A stretch of DNA of 64,000 bases from Streptomyces massasporeus. GTDB taxonomy: Bacteria > Actinomycetota > Actinomycetes > Streptomycetales > Streptomycetaceae. Numbering within the stretch: position 1 is the stretch's first letter; each line of letters begins with the position of its first letter. Below, piece by piece: positions 33,496 to 42,005 of the stretch. The notes under the pieces are model-generated. The model worked only from the letters and a program-made list of their open reading frames with translations, had not been told where the DNA came from and searched no databases. Location of the stretch: positions 1-64,000 of the forward strand of contig NZ_BMSE01000013.1 in assembly GCF_014648995.1 (NCBI RefSeq). Direction: 5' to 3'. The position numbers and the translations under genes are program-made.

Positions 33496-34119
33496 TCACG
33501 GCTCCCGGACGAACCGCCGTACGCCCGACGGTGTCACCACCGCGTGCACCGGCCGGTCGTGCTGCTCCTCCGGGACGTGCCCGACGACCTCGGCGTCGTA
33601 CAGCAGCACCACGAGAGCGGGATGAGCGCCCGCCCGCTCCAGCCTGGCCAGGACCCGGTCGTACGAGCCGCCGCCCCGCCCGAGCCGCATCCCGCGCGCG
33701 TCCACCGCGAGCCCCGGCAGCAGCACCGCGTCGGCGGTGGTCACGGCGTCCGGCCCGAGGCGCTCGCCCGCGGGTTCGAAGAGGGCCATCCTGCCGCCGT
33801 GTTGCACACGCGCCAGGGAGGCCTCGCCCTCGTACGGCCCCCAGTCCAGGTCGTTGTCGGGCAGCAGGGCCGGCAACAGCACGCGTACTCCCCGGGCGTG
33901 CAGCGCGTCCAGGAGCGCGCGGGTGCCGGGTTCGCTCCCCACCGAGACGTACGCGGCCACCGTCCCGGCCTGCCCCAACTCGGGCAGCTCCAGAGCCCGC
34001 CCGGCCAGCGCGGCCGACGTTTCCCGCAGGTCATCCGCCGTCAACCTGCTCCTCACCGCGAGGATCTCGCGCCGCAAACTCCGCTTGTCAGGCTCGCCCG
34101 GACGTGCGATAGGCCTCAA
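33496..34119 (-). CDS. 5-formyltetrahydrofolate cyclo-ligase
   Basis: Protein of 207 residues from TTG 34117-34119, which has CGGGAG six bases upstream; starting at the ATG at 34185 would collide with the galU promoter and lacks such a site. The basic DKRSLRREILAVR N-terminus and the signature RLGRGGGSYDRVLARL near residue 150 (Mg-ATP/folate binding) identify the family. It converts 5-formyl- to 5,10-methenyl-tetrahydrofolate using ATP. The gene pair 5-FCL/galU in divergent order is conserved in actinobacteria, including mycobacteria as I recall. Confidence 0.9.
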   Translation of the reverse strand: MRPIARPGEPDKRSLRREILAVRSRLTADDLRETSAALAGRALELPELGQAGTVAAYVSVGSEPGTRALLDALHARGVRVLLPALLPDNDLDWGPYEGEASLARVQHGGRMALFEPAGERLGPDAVTTADAVLLPGLAVDARGMRLGRGGGSYDRVLARLERAGAHPALVVLLYDAEVVGHVPEEQHDRPVHAVVTPSGVRRFVREP

Positions 34120-34144
34120 TGGTTGCTCCCGAACTATGGCAATA

Positions 34145-34158
34145 CGCTCATATGAGCG
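34145..34158. promoter_or_regulatory. perfect 14-bp palindrome CGCTCATATGAGCG
   Basis: It lies midway in the 93-bp region between the divergent 5-FCL and galU starts, so it may be an operator for a dimeric regulator acting on both, or overlap a -10 element. No known regulator is assigned. Confidence 0.5.
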
Positions 34159-34212
34159 CCTATGAACCGGAGCCGCAGATTCCATCCAAAGGCACCGGAT
34201 AGGGTGGCGGAC

Positions 34213-35112
34213 ATGACTCAGCACCCTCGGATCAGCAAGGCTGTCATTCCCGCAGCAGGCCTCGGCACCCGGTTCCTGCCGGCCACCAAAGCCACTCCCA
34301 AGGAGATGCTGCCGGTCGTGGACAAGCCCGCGATCCAGTACGTGGTCGAGGAGGCGGTCGCCGCGGGTCTCGACGACGTCCTCATGGTGACGGGCCGCAA
34401 CAAGCGCCCCCTCGAGGACCACTTCGACCGCAACTACGAGCTGGAGTCGGCCCTGCAGAAGAAGGGCGACGCCGGCCGCCTCGCCAAGGTGCAGGAGTCC
34501 AGCGACCTCGCGACCATGCACTACGTCCGCCAGGGCGACCCCAAGGGCCTCGGCCACGCCGTCCTGTGCGCCGCCCCGCACGTGGGCGAGGAGCCCTTCG
34601 CGGTCCTCCTCGGCGACGACCTCATCGACCCCCGCGACCCGTTGCTGCAGCGCATGGTCGAGGTCCGGGAGCAGCGCGGCGGCAGCGTCATCGCGCTCAT
34701 GGAGGTCGCCCCCGAGCAGATCCACCTCTACGGCTGCGCGGCCGTGGAGACCACCGAGGACAGCGACGTCGTCCAGGTCAGCGGCCTCGTCGAGAAGCCC
34801 GACCCGGCCGACGCGCCCTCCAACTACGCCATCATCGGCCGCTACGTCCTCGACCCGCACATCTTCGACATACTCCGCCGGACCGAGCCCGGCCGCGGCG
34901 GCGAGATCCAGCTCACCGACGCCCTCCAGCAGCTCGCCGAGGACGAGAAGATCGGCGGCCCCGTGCACGGCGTCGTCTTCAAGGGCCGCCGCTATGACAC
35001 CGGCGACCGCGGGGACTACCTGCGTGCCATTGTCCGACTCGCATGCGAACGTGAAGACCTGGGCCCGGACTTCCGGACCTGGCTTCGCAGTTACGTAGCC
35101 GAGGAGATGTAG
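34213..35112 (+). CDS. galU: UTP-glucose-1-phosphate uridylyltransferase
   Basis: Protein of 299 residues. The nucleotide-binding N-terminus KAVIPAAGLGTRFLPATKATPKEMLPV (in parts: AVIPAAGLGTRFLPATK and PKEMLP) is diagnostic. LLGDDLID supplies a metal-binding aspartate, and GLVEKPDP with the lysine follows. It makes UDP-glucose for trehalose, glycogen-like polymers and cell-wall sugars. ATG 34213 follows GGGTGGCG; the GTG three codons earlier is an alternative. moeA begins four bases after the stop, so galU heads an operon with moeA, moaC, mog, a GNAT gene and perhaps sepX. Confidence 0.96.
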   Translation: MTQHPRISKAVIPAAGLGTRFLPATKATPKEMLPVVDKPAIQYVVEEAVAAGLDDVLMVTGRNKRPLEDHFDRNYELESALQKKGDAGRLAKVQESSDLATMHYVRQGDPKGLGHAVLCAAPHVGEEPFAVLLGDDLIDPRDPLLQRMVEVREQRGGSVIALMEVAPEQIHLYGCAAVETTEDSDVVQVSGLVEKPDPADAPSNYAIIGRYVLDPHIFDILRRTEPGRGGEIQLTDALQQLAEDEKIGGPVHGVVFKGRRYDTGDRGDYLRAIVRLACEREDLGPDFRTWLRSYVAEEM

Positions 35113-35116
35113 CACG

Positions 35117-36457
35117 TTGAGCAGCGCCGCGCCCCACGTCACCGGCCAGGACCACTTCGGCCCCGACCACCTCTGGTCGGTGGACGAGCACCTGGAGGAC
35201 ATCCTCGCCACCGTCCGGCCCCTGGAACCCATCGAGCTGCACCTGCTCGACGCCCAGGGCTGCGTCCTCGTCGAGGACATCACGGTGCCGGTGTCCCTGC
35301 CGCCCTTCGACAACAGCTCGATGGACGGGTACGCGGTACGGGTCGCGGACGTCGCGGGCGCGAGCGAGGAGTTCCCGGCGGCCCTCGAGGTCGTCGGGGA
35401 CGTCGCCGCCGGCCAGGCCGAACTGCTCCACGTGGGCCCCGGCCAGGCCGCCCGCATCATGACCGGCGCCCCCCTGCCTCCCGGCGCCGAGACGGTCGTT
35501 CCCGTCGAGTGGACCGACGGCGGGCTCGGCGAGGGCCCGGTGCGCGGCATGCTCGCCCGCAGCCTCGGCCCCGAGGGCGCCACCGGGCACGTGCAGGTGT
35601 ACCGCCCCGCAGAGGCACGCGCGCACGTGCGCGCCAAGGGCAGCGACGTGCGGGCCGGCGACCGCGCCCTGGAGGCCGGCACCGTCCTCGGCCCGCCCCA
35701 GATCTCCCTGCTCGCCGCGATCGGCCGCGGCACCGTCCGGGTACGCCCGCGCCCGCGCGTGGTGGTGCTCTCCACCGGCAGCGAACTCGTCCAGCCCGAC
35801 ACGGAACTGGGCACCGGTCAGATCTACGACTCCAACAGCTTCGCCCTCACCGCCGCAGCCCGTGACGCCGGCGCCATCGCCTACCGCGTGGGCGCCGTCG
35901 CCGACGACGCCGAGACCCTGCGCTCCACCATCGAGGACCAGCTGGTCCGCGCCGACCTGGTGGTGACCACCGGAGGCGTGAGTGTCGGCGCGTACGACGT
36001 GGTCAAGGAGGCGCTGTCGCACGTCGGCGACGAGGACGAGCCCGGCAGCGGCATCGACTTCCGCAAGCTCGCCATGCAGCCCGGCAAGCCCCAGGGCTTC
36101 GGCTCCATCGGCCCCGACCACACCCCGCTGCTGGCCCTGCCCGGCAACCCGGTGTCGTCGTACGTCTCCTTCGAGCTGTTCGTCCGCCCCGCGATCCGCA
36201 CCCTCATGGGCCTTCAGGACGTCCACCGCCCCACGACCCGGGCGACGCTGACCGCCGACAAGGCGCTGACCTCCCCGAAGGGCCGCCGCCAGTTCCTGCG
36301 CGGCACCTACGCCGACGGCAAGGTCACACCGGTCGGCGGCGCTGGATCCCACCTGGTCGCCGCCCTCGCCCACGCCGACGCCCTGATCGCCGTCCCCGAG
36401 GACACCGTCTCCGTCGAGCCCGGCACCGAGGTCGAGGTGGTCCTGCTCGGCCGATAG
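35117..36457 (+). CDS. moeA: MoeA-type molybdopterin molybdotransferase / Glp (gephyrin-like) protein
   Basis: Protein of 446 residues, MoeA length, from TTG 35117 with GAGGAG ten bases upstream. The linker motif [13 protein letters not shown], the MoCF-binding [15 protein letters not shown] and the proline loop [20 protein letters not shown] are intact. MoeA inserts molybdate into adenylated molybdopterin; MogA and MoaC nearby fit this. By position (galU-moeA-rimJ-sepX) it also matches Glp of Corynebacterium, a MoeA-fold protein that binds FtsZ and the membrane partner GlpR/SepX. Whether this copy is enzymatic, structural or both cannot be settled from sequence. Confidence 0.93.
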   Translation: MSSAAPHVTGQDHFGPDHLWSVDEHLEDILATVRPLEPIELHLLDAQGCVLVEDITVPVSLPPFDNSSMDGYAVRVADVAGASEEFPAALEVVGDVAAGQAELLHVGPGQAARIMTGAPLPPGAETVVPVEWTDGGLGEGPVRGMLARSLGPEGATGHVQVYRPAEARAHVRAKGSDVRAGDRALEAGTVLGPPQISLLAAIGRGTVRVRPRPRVVVLSTGSELVQPDTELGTGQIYDSNSFALTAAARDAGAIAYRVGAVADDAETLRSTIEDQLVRADLVVTTGGVSVGAYDVVKEALSHVGDEDEPGSGIDFRKLAMQPGKPQGFGSIGPDHTPLLALPGNPVSSYVSFELFVRPAIRTLMGLQDVHRPTTRATLTADKALTSPKGRRQFLRGTYADGKVTPVGGAGSHLVAALAHADALIAVPEDTVSVEPGTEVEVVLLGR

Positions 36458-36539
36458 CCGCTGGTTGGGGGTACCGTGTCGCGCACAACAGGCCCGTGCG
36501 CCGCACCGCGACGGGCCCGGACCGGGAGCGCCACACAGC

Positions 36540-37049
36540 ATGAGCACGCAGGACCCACCCCCGCCGGACGACCGTACGCCGGACCGGCTGACGCACATCG
36601 ACGAGGCGGGCGCCGCCCGTATGGTCGACGTGTCGGAGAAGGACGTGACCGCGCGCACCGCACGCGCCAGCGGACGTGTCCTCGTCTCGCCCCGCGTGAT
36701 CGAGCTGCTGCGCGGCGAGGGTGTCCCCAAGGGCGACGCCCTCGCGACCGCGCGGATCGCGGGGATCATGGGCGCCAAACGAACCCCCGATCTGATCCCG
36801 CTCTGTCACCCGTTGTCGGTGTCCGGTGTGAAACTGGACCTGTCGGTCGCGGACGACGCCGTGGAGATCCTGGCCACCGTGAAGACGACGGACCGTACGG
36901 GTGTCGAGATGGAGGCCCTCACCGCGGTCTCCGTCGCCGCGCTCACCGTGATCGACATGGTCAAGGCGGTCGACAAGGGAGCGGTCATCACGGACGTACG
37001 GGTGGAGGAGAAGACGGGCGGCAAGTCGGGCGACTGGAGCCGGGCATGA
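36540..37049 (+). CDS. moaC: cyclic pyranopterin monophosphate synthase MoaC
   Basis: Protein of 169 residues from ATG 36540. After a proline-rich start ([10 protein letters not shown]), the MoaC fold begins at [18 protein letters not shown]. The active-site segment [19 protein letters not shown] includes the conserved C-H, and [23 protein letters not shown] contains the ME and D residues. It converts the MoaA product to cPMP in molybdopterin synthesis. The 82-bp gap to moeA and a ribosome binding site GGGAG twelve bases upstream suggest the same operon. The stop overlaps mog by ATGA. Confidence 0.96.
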   Translation: MSTQDPPPPDDRTPDRLTHIDEAGAARMVDVSEKDVTARTARASGRVLVSPRVIELLRGEGVPKGDALATARIAGIMGAKRTPDLIPLCHPLSVSGVKLDLSVADDAVEILATVKTTDRTGVEMEALTAVSVAALTVIDMVKAVDKGAVITDVRVEEKTGGKSGDWSRA

Positions 37050-37546
37050 CCTACCGCGCTCTCGTCGTCACGGCCTCGAACCGGGCCGCCGCCGGGATCT
37101 ACGAGGACAAGGGCGGCCCGATGGTCTCCCACGGGCTGAAGGGCTTCGGCTTCGAGGTCGAGGGCCCCCAGGTCGTCCCCGACGGCGACCCCGTGGAGGC
37201 GGCCCTGCGCGCCGGTGTCGACGCCGGCTACGACGTCATCGTCACCACCGGCGGCACCGGCATCTCGCCCACCGACCGCACCCCCGAGGCGACCCGCCGC
37301 GTGATCGACCAGGAGGTGCCGGGCATCGCCGAGGCCATCCGGGCGTTCGGCCGGGACAAGGTGCCGACCGCGGCGCTCTCCCGGGGTTTGGCCGGAGTGG
37401 CCGGGGAGACGCTGATCGTCAATCTGCCCGGCTCCAGCGGCGGAGTGAAGGACGGCCTCGCCGTCCTGGAACCGCTGCTGATCCACGCCGTGGAACAGCT
37501 CCGGGGCGGCGACCACCCCAGACCCGGCAGCGGGGGTGCGAGCTGA
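37046..37546 (+). CDS. mog: MogA/MoaB molybdopterin adenylyltransferase
   Basis: Protein of 166 residues. The MoCF-binding fold shows [19 protein letters not shown] near the start, [20 protein letters not shown] in the middle (the GGTG loop), and [16 protein letters not shown] toward the end. It adenylates molybdopterin before metal insertion by MoeA. ATG 37046 overlaps moaC by ATGA; its own TGA overlaps a CTG that may start the acetyltransferase gene. Confidence 0.95.
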   Translation: MTYRALVVTASNRAAAGIYEDKGGPMVSHGLKGFGFEVEGPQVVPDGDPVEAALRAGVDAGYDVIVTTGGTGISPTDRTPEATRRVIDQEVPGIAEAIRAFGRDKVPTAALSRGLAGVAGETLIVNLPGSSGGVKDGLAVLEPLLIHAVEQLRGGDHPRPGSGGAS

Positions 37547-37563
37547 ACAGCCCCTCCTGGCCC

Positions 37564-38190
37564 GTGGAGCTGGTGGACGGCGACATCGTCCTTCGGCCGA
37601 TAAAGCTGCGCGACCAGCGGGCATGGCGCGAGGTCAACCGGCGCAACCGCGACTGGCTGCGCCCCTGGGAGGCGACGATCCCGCCGCCCACGCCCGGCGG
37701 GCCGATGACGCACCGCCCGACCTTCCGCCAGATGGTCCGCCACCTGAGGTCGGAGGCGAACGCGGGCCGGATGCTGCCCTTCGTCATCGAGTACCAGGGG
37801 CGGCTGGTCGGGCAGTTGACGGTCGCCGGCATCACCTGGGGCTCGATGTGCTCGGGTCACGTCGGTTACTGGGTCGATGAGTCGGTGGCGGGACGCGGCG
37901 TCATGCCGACGGCGGTGGCTCTGGTCACGGACCACTGTTTCCGCACCGTCGGACTGCACCGCATCGAGGTCTGCATTCGCCCGGAGAACGGGCCCAGCCG
38001 CCGGGTCGTGGAAAAACTCGGATTCCGCGAGGAGGGGCTGCGGCCGCGTTATCTCCACATCGACGGGGCCTGGCGCGACCATCTCGTCTTCGCCCTCACG
38101 GCGGAAGAGGTCCCGGACGGGCTGCTCAGGCGCTGGCACCGGGCACGATCGCAGAGTAATCCGGGAATGCGGCACCACCCCGGAAATTGA
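37564..38190 (+). CDS. RimJ/RimL-type GNAT acetyltransferase
   Basis: About 208 residues from GTG 37564. GNAT motifs: ELVDGDIVLRPIKLRDQRAW at the N-terminus, GYWVDESVAGRGVMPTAVALV with the acetyl-CoA loop, and RIEVCIRPENGPSRRVVEKLGFREEGLRPRYLHIDG (parts: RIEVCIRPENGPS and LGFREEGL), typical of ribosomal-protein acetyltransferases. The GTG lacks a ribosome binding site; a CTG at 37543 in the same frame overlaps the mog stop (CTGA) and follows GGGGGTG, so it may be the true, non-standard start ([10 protein letters not shown]). The position between moeA and sepX equals rimJ in other actinobacteria. Confidence 0.9.
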   Translation: MELVDGDIVLRPIKLRDQRAWREVNRRNRDWLRPWEATIPPPTPGGPMTHRPTFRQMVRHLRSEANAGRMLPFVIEYQGRLVGQLTVAGITWGSMCSGHVGYWVDESVAGRGVMPTAVALVTDHCFRTVGLHRIEVCIRPENGPSRRVVEKLGFREEGLRPRYLHIDGAWRDHLVFALTAEEVPDGLLRRWHRARSQSNPGMRHHPGN

Positions 38191-38361
38191 ATAAGTGTTC
38201 GAAATTGATCGGCCGGTGACCGTCTCAGGGCAATGAATTCCCGGCCTGGGTGGTCTGCTGATCGCATCGGTCACAAGAAAAGTTCGAAATATCAGCCAGA
38301 TCGTGCGACACACCGGCTCAATTGGCAGATGGCCTCACGCAAACCCCTCTACGGTGTGAGC

Positions 38362-39579
38362 GTGAGCAGCAGCGGCCTCATCTACGCAGTCATTGTCGGG
38401 GCCTGGGCCGCCTACTTGGTGCCGATGTGGCTCCGTAGGCAGGACGAGCTGAACGAGGCCCGTCCGACGGAACGCTTCAGCACCGCCATCCGGCTGCTGT
38501 CCGGACGGGCGGGAATGGAGCGCCGGTACGCCAAGGACCTGCGGGCGCGCTCCACCGACGAGGGGGAGCAGGGCGCCGACGACCTGGACGCCGTCACCGA
38601 CTCGGTGGACGTCCGGGCCTTCGCCGTGTCCAAGACCCGTCGGCAGACCCAGGTGCCCGTCCCGTCGCCCACCCCCGAGCCCCAGGCCCGGCCCGCGGCC
38701 CCCGAACCCCCCGCCCGGCAGTCGCCCGCGCCGAACGCGGCCGCTTCCGGCCGCCCCCGGGAACGGGTGCCGGCCGCCCGGCGCAACGCCTCGGCGCAGG
38801 CGAACGAGGCGGCCGCAGCACGAGCCCGGCGCTCGAAGGTGCTCGCGCGCCGCCGGCGCACCACCACCATGCTGTTCCTCGCCTTCACCGTCGGCGCGAT
38901 CGTCGCAGCGGTCGGTGGGCTCGCGTTCCTGTGGGCCCCCGGCGTGCCCGCGGTCATGCTCAGCGTCTACATCGCGTACCTGCGCTCCCAGGAGCGCCGC
39001 CGCTTCACCTACCAGATGGACCGCCGCATGGCCGAGGCCGCGGCCCAGCGCCTGCGGGAGCGGCAGCGTCAGCCCCGCCGGCGCGCCCTGGCCGCCGACG
39101 AGAACGACGAACCGGAGGAGGGACCCGAGCCGGTGACCGACCCCGGCCTGTCGGCCCTCGCGGCGGACCGGCGCGCCCTCGTCGAGCAGACCGACCACGC
39201 GGAGTGGGTCGACCAGCAGCGCGAGCGGCAGCGGCGCCCCGGGCAGGGCGGCGACAGCTGGGAGCCGGTTCCGGTGCCCCTGCCGACCTACGTGACGGCC
39301 CCGGTCGCCCCGCGGGCCACCAGCGATGTGGACCTCGGCGCCCCCGACACCTGGAGCTCCGCCCGGTCGAGCACGGTCGCCCCGAACGCGGAGAACGAGC
39401 CCGCCGCCGTGGATCACCACCCGGGCGAGCCGGACCCCTCCACCCCGGACACGGACGACGGCGACGGACGCACCGACGCGCGCCGGGCGGCCTCCGCCCG
39501 ACGGGCCCGCGAGCGCGGCCGCACCCCGCTTTTCGACCAGTACGAGGACGGGGAGCGCCCCCGGGCCGCCAACGAGTAG
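38362..39579 (+). CDS. sepX: SepX/GlpR-like membrane protein of the divisome
   Basis: Protein of 405 residues from GTG 38362; earlier in-frame starts add a segment without support. One transmembrane segment is at the N-terminus (SSSGLIYAVIVGAWAAYLVP), followed by a conserved basic region (MWLRRQDELNEARPTERFS) and a long Pro/Ala/Arg disordered stretch. Two further spans lie near 175-215 (TMLFLAFTVGAIVAAVGG and VMLSVYIAYLRSQERRR). The C-terminal half is charged and disordered. The topology and position downstream of galU-moeA-rimJ match SepX of Streptomyces (DivIVA partner, sporulation septation) and corynebacterial GlpR (Glp receptor). The identification is from locus order and topology, not from alignment. 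A 171-bp gap separates it from the GNAT gene, so it may have its own promoter. Confidence 0.75.
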   Translation: MSSSGLIYAVIVGAWAAYLVPMWLRRQDELNEARPTERFSTAIRLLSGRAGMERRYAKDLRARSTDEGEQGADDLDAVTDSVDVRAFAVSKTRRQTQVPVPSPTPEPQARPAAPEPPARQSPAPNAAASGRPRERVPAARRNASAQANEAAAARARRSKVLARRRRTTTMLFLAFTVGAIVAAVGGLAFLWAPGVPAVMLSVYIAYLRSQERRRFTYQMDRRMAEAAAQRLRERQRQPRRRALAADENDEPEEGPEPVTDPGLSALAADRRALVEQTDHAEWVDQQRERQRRPGQGGDSWEPVPVPLPTYVTAPVAPRATSDVDLGAPDTWSSARSSTVAPNAENEPAAVDHHPGEPDPSTPDTDDGDGRTDARRAASARRARERGRTPLFDQYEDGERPRAANE

Positions 39580-39662
39580 TCCCACGAAGCCGCAGGTGAC
39601 CGCCCCTCGGGAACGGATTTCCAAGCAGGCCGATCGGGGTGCTAAAGTTTCACTCGTTGCAA

Positions 39663-39736
39663 GGGCCTGTGGCGCAGTCCGGTAGCGCACCTCGTTCGCA
39701 TCGAGGGGGCCAGGGGTTCAAATCCCCTCAGGTCCA
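39663..39736 (+). tRNA. tRNA-Ala (anticodon CGC)
   Basis: Acceptor arms GGGCCTG and CAGGTCC pair with one G-U. The anticodon stem CCTCG/CGAGG closes a TTCGCAT loop, anticodon CGC for GCG codons. The T-loop is GGGGTTCAAATCCCC with a five-base stem. CCA is not encoded. Confidence 0.95.
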
Positions 39737-39742
39737 CGCAGC

Positions 39743-39776
39743 TCAGAGCCCGGTCGGGAAACCGACCGGGCTCTGA
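39743..39776 (+). terminator. strong hairpin terminator after tRNA-Ala
   Basis: TCAGAGCCCGGTCGG and CCGACCGGGCTCTGA pair perfectly around a GAAA tetraloop, seven bases after the tRNA 3' end. Confidence 0.95.
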
Positions 39777-39867
39777 CGTATGTTCAGGGCCCGATCGGCG
39801 AGCGAGCAGCGGTGGCGGCCCGCGCCGGGTGACACGGGCCACAGTCGGGACGGTCGCTGAGCCCCCG

Positions 39868-40356
39868 TCAGCCGGCGGGCCGCAGGTCCTTGGCGAAGCA
39901 GCGGCTCTCGTCGTGGAAGCGGTAGTAGCCGAACTTGGCGCACGGCTCGTAGCCGCTGGACGTGTACAGGGCGATGGCCTCCGGCTGCTTGGTGCCGGTC
40001 TCCAGGACCATGCGGACGCGGCCCGCCGTGCGGGCGTCCTCCTCCAGGGCGGCCAGGATGCGGCGGGCGAGGCCCCGGCCGCGCATGCCGTCGGCCACAT
40101 ACATGCGCTTGAGCTCGGCGTCGCCGTCGGCGTTGCCCTCGTCGTTGGCGTCCTGGGCACGCCAGCCACCCGACGCCACGGGCGTGCCGTCCTCGTCGTA
40201 CGCGATCAGGTAGGTGCCGTTCGGCGGGTCGAAGTCGGCGGCGGCCATGGGCGTGGCGTCGCCGTCGTCGCCGTAGCGGACGGCGTACTCGGCCTGGACC
40301 TGGTCGTTCAGCTTCGAGGCGTCGGGGTGGTCGAAGGAGACCCGGCGTATGTGCAT
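39868..40356 (-). CDS. GNAT N-acetyltransferase
   Basis: Protein of 162 residues from ATG 40354-40356. The acetyl-CoA motif KRMYVADGMRGRGLARRILAALEEDAR is at about residues 84-110 and the C-terminal half has TGTKQPEAIALYTSSGYEPC and GYYRFHDESRCFAKDL, a layout shared with small GNATs of unknown substrate. The acceptor is not predictable. It is divergent from exonuclease III; the palindrome at 40381-40397 lies between. A longer frame upstream reads through the exonuclease gene and is not real. Confidence 0.9.
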   Translation of the reverse strand: MHIRRVSFDHPDASKLNDQVQAEYAVRYGDDGDATPMAAADFDPPNGTYLIAYDEDGTPVASGGWRAQDANDEGNADGDAELKRMYVADGMRGRGLARRILAALEEDARTAGRVRMVLETGTKQPEAIALYTSSGYEPCAKFGYYRFHDESRCFAKDLRPAG

Positions 40357-40380
40357 GGCCGCTACCGTATTCGATCCGGA

Positions 40381-40397
40381 ACTGGACCTCGTCCAGT
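40381..40397. promoter_or_regulatory. perfect palindrome ACTGGAC-N3-GTCCAGT
   Basis: Located 24 bases upstream of the GNAT start codon and 19 bases before the exonuclease III GTG, in a 60-bp divergent gap. It may be an operator or a leader hairpin; no regulator is encoded beside it. Confidence 0.5.
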
Positions 40398-40416
40398 GTG
40401 CCGGTATCGTGCCGGG

Positions 40417-41220
40417 GTGCTCACTGTGACCTCTGTGAATGTGAACGGGCTCCGTGCCGCCGCGAAGAAGGGCTTCGTGGAGTGGCTCGCGGAGACGGAA
40501 GCCGATGTGCTGTGCCTCCAGGAGGTGCGGGCCGAGCCGGAGCAGCTGCCGGAGCACGTCCGTGCGCCCGAGGGATGGCACGTGGTGCACGCGCCGGCCG
40601 CCGCCAAGGGGCGGGCCGGGGTGTCCCTGTACAGCCGCCGCGAGCCCGACCGGGTGCGGATCGGCTTCGGGTCCGCCGAGTTCGACGGCAGCGGGCGGTA
40701 TGTGGAGGCGGATCTGCCGGGGGTCACCGTCGCTTCCCTCTACCTGCCCTCCGGCGAGGTCGGCACCGAGCGGCAGGACGAGAAGGAACGCTTCATGGGC
40801 GAGTTCCTCGCCCACCTCAAGGGGCTGCGGGAGCGTGCCGCCGCCGAAGGGCGCGAGGTCCTCGTCTGCGGCGACTGGAACATCGCCCACCAGCAGGCCG
40901 ACCTGAAGAACTGGCGCGGGAACCAGAAGAGCTCCGGGTTCCTGCCGGAGGAGCGGGAGTGGCTGACCCGGGTCTTCGACCCGGCCGACGGCGGATACGT
41001 CGACGTCGTCCGGGCGCTCCACCCGGACACCGAGGGGCCCTACTCCTGGTGGTCGTATCGGGGGCGCGCCTTCGATAACGACACAGGGTGGAGGATCGAC
41101 TACCACGGCGCCACGCCGGGGCTCGCCGAGCGCGCGGTGAAGGGGTTCGTGGAGCGGGCCGCCACGCATGCCGAGCGGTGGTCCGACCATGCGCCCGTGA
41201 CCGTCGTCTACGACCGCTAG
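40417..41220 (+). CDS. xthA: exodeoxyribonuclease III (AP endonuclease family)
   Basis: Protein of 267 residues. Active-site residues are placed as in ExoIII: N in SVNVNGLRAA, E in LCLQEVRA, D and N in VCGDWNIAH, and the terminal SDHAPV with the catalytic histidine. It processes abasic sites and 3' blocked ends in base excision repair. GTG 40417 follows GGGG. No operon partner; a MerR gene faces it convergently 12 bp after the stop. Confidence 0.95.
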   Translation: MLTVTSVNVNGLRAAAKKGFVEWLAETEADVLCLQEVRAEPEQLPEHVRAPEGWHVVHAPAAAKGRAGVSLYSRREPDRVRIGFGSAEFDGSGRYVEADLPGVTVASLYLPSGEVGTERQDEKERFMGEFLAHLKGLRERAAAEGREVLVCGDWNIAHQQADLKNWRGNQKSSGFLPEEREWLTRVFDPADGGYVDVVRALHPDTEGPYSWWSYRGRAFDNDTGWRIDYHGATPGLAERAVKGFVERAATHAERWSDHAPVTVVYDR

Positions 41221-41232
41221 GACCGCCGCCCG

Positions 41233-41874
41233 CTAGGGCCTGCGCATCCTCCGGTCCAACGCCAGCGACAGTTCCGCCTCCACCACGCTGCGGGCCAGGG
41301 GGCGCAGGCGGGAGAGGTCCTCGGGGCCGGCGTGGTCGAGGACCAGGTCGGTGAAGAGTTCGGCCAGGGCGTCGGCGTGGGTGCGGACCTGTTTGGCCGC
41401 GGCGAGGACCGCGGCGAGGGGGATGCCTTCGTGGACCAGGGCCGAGGAGACGTCGAGGAGGCGGCGGCTGACGTGGACGATCTCCTGGCCGTCGGTGCCG
41501 AGGTAGCCGAGGTCCATCGCGGCGGCGAGGTTCTCCGGGGTGGCCTCACCCGCGAAGTGGTCGGCCAGTTCCTCGGGGGTGAGGTGGACCGGCTCCTCCT
41601 CGGTGGGGCCGCCGACGCCGAGCAGGTCGCCGACGTCGCGGCCGTGGTCGAAGGCCTCCGCCAGTTCCGCGATGCCGCTGAGGGTGTGGCCGCGTTCCAG
41701 CAGGGCCGTGATCGTGCGCAGGCGGGCCAGGTGGTGGTCGTCGTACCAGGCGATGCGGCCCTCGCGGCGGGGTGGCGGGATCAGTTTGCGTTCGCGGTAG
41801 AAGCGCAGGGTGCGCACCGTGATCCCGGCGAGGCGGGCCAGCTCTTCCATGCGGTATTCACGCTTCTCGGCCAC
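41233..41874 (-). CDS. MerR-family regulator, probably of the BVMO operon
   Basis: Protein of 213 residues. The MerR HTH is RMEELARLAGITVRTLRFYRERKLIPPPRREGRIAWYDDHHLARL (parts: MEELARLAGITVRTLRFY and WYDDHHLARL). The longer C-terminal domain lacks metal-binding cysteines, so it probably senses an organic ligand. It is divergent from the monooxygenase operon with 131 bp between starts. Two dyads lie in that gap, CCAGG-N9-CCTGG near the MerR start and GCCAGTG-TT-CACTGGC at 41960-41975. MerR proteins activate by bending long-spacer promoters; I could not define such a promoter unambiguously. Confidence 0.88.
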   Translation of the reverse strand: MAEKREYRMEELARLAGITVRTLRFYRERKLIPPPRREGRIAWYDDHHLARLRTITALLERGHTLSGIAELAEAFDHGRDVGDLLGVGGPTEEEPVHLTPEELADHFAGEATPENLAAAMDLGYLGTDGQEIVHVSRRLLDVSSALVHEGIPLAAVLAAAKQVRTHADALAELFTDLVLDHAGPEDLSRLRPLARSVVEAELSLALDRRMRRP

Positions 41875-41959
41875 CTGGGCACCTTAAGGCGTACCAGGGG
41901 TAACTTTCCTGGCCCCGCCCCCTACCCATCGGTACGCCGCTGCCCTACGCTCCCATTGC

Positions 41960-41975
41960 GCCAGTGTTCACTGGC
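41960..41975. promoter_or_regulatory. operator candidate GCCAGTG-TT-CACTGGC
   Basis: Perfect seven-base inverted repeat 31 bases upstream of the monooxygenase start, on the side of the intergenic region nearer the operon. The tight two-base spacer fits a dimer site. Confidence 0.6.
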
Positions 41976-42005
41976 ACGGTTCTCGTGGTGTGTGGAGGTG
42001 TCGGC

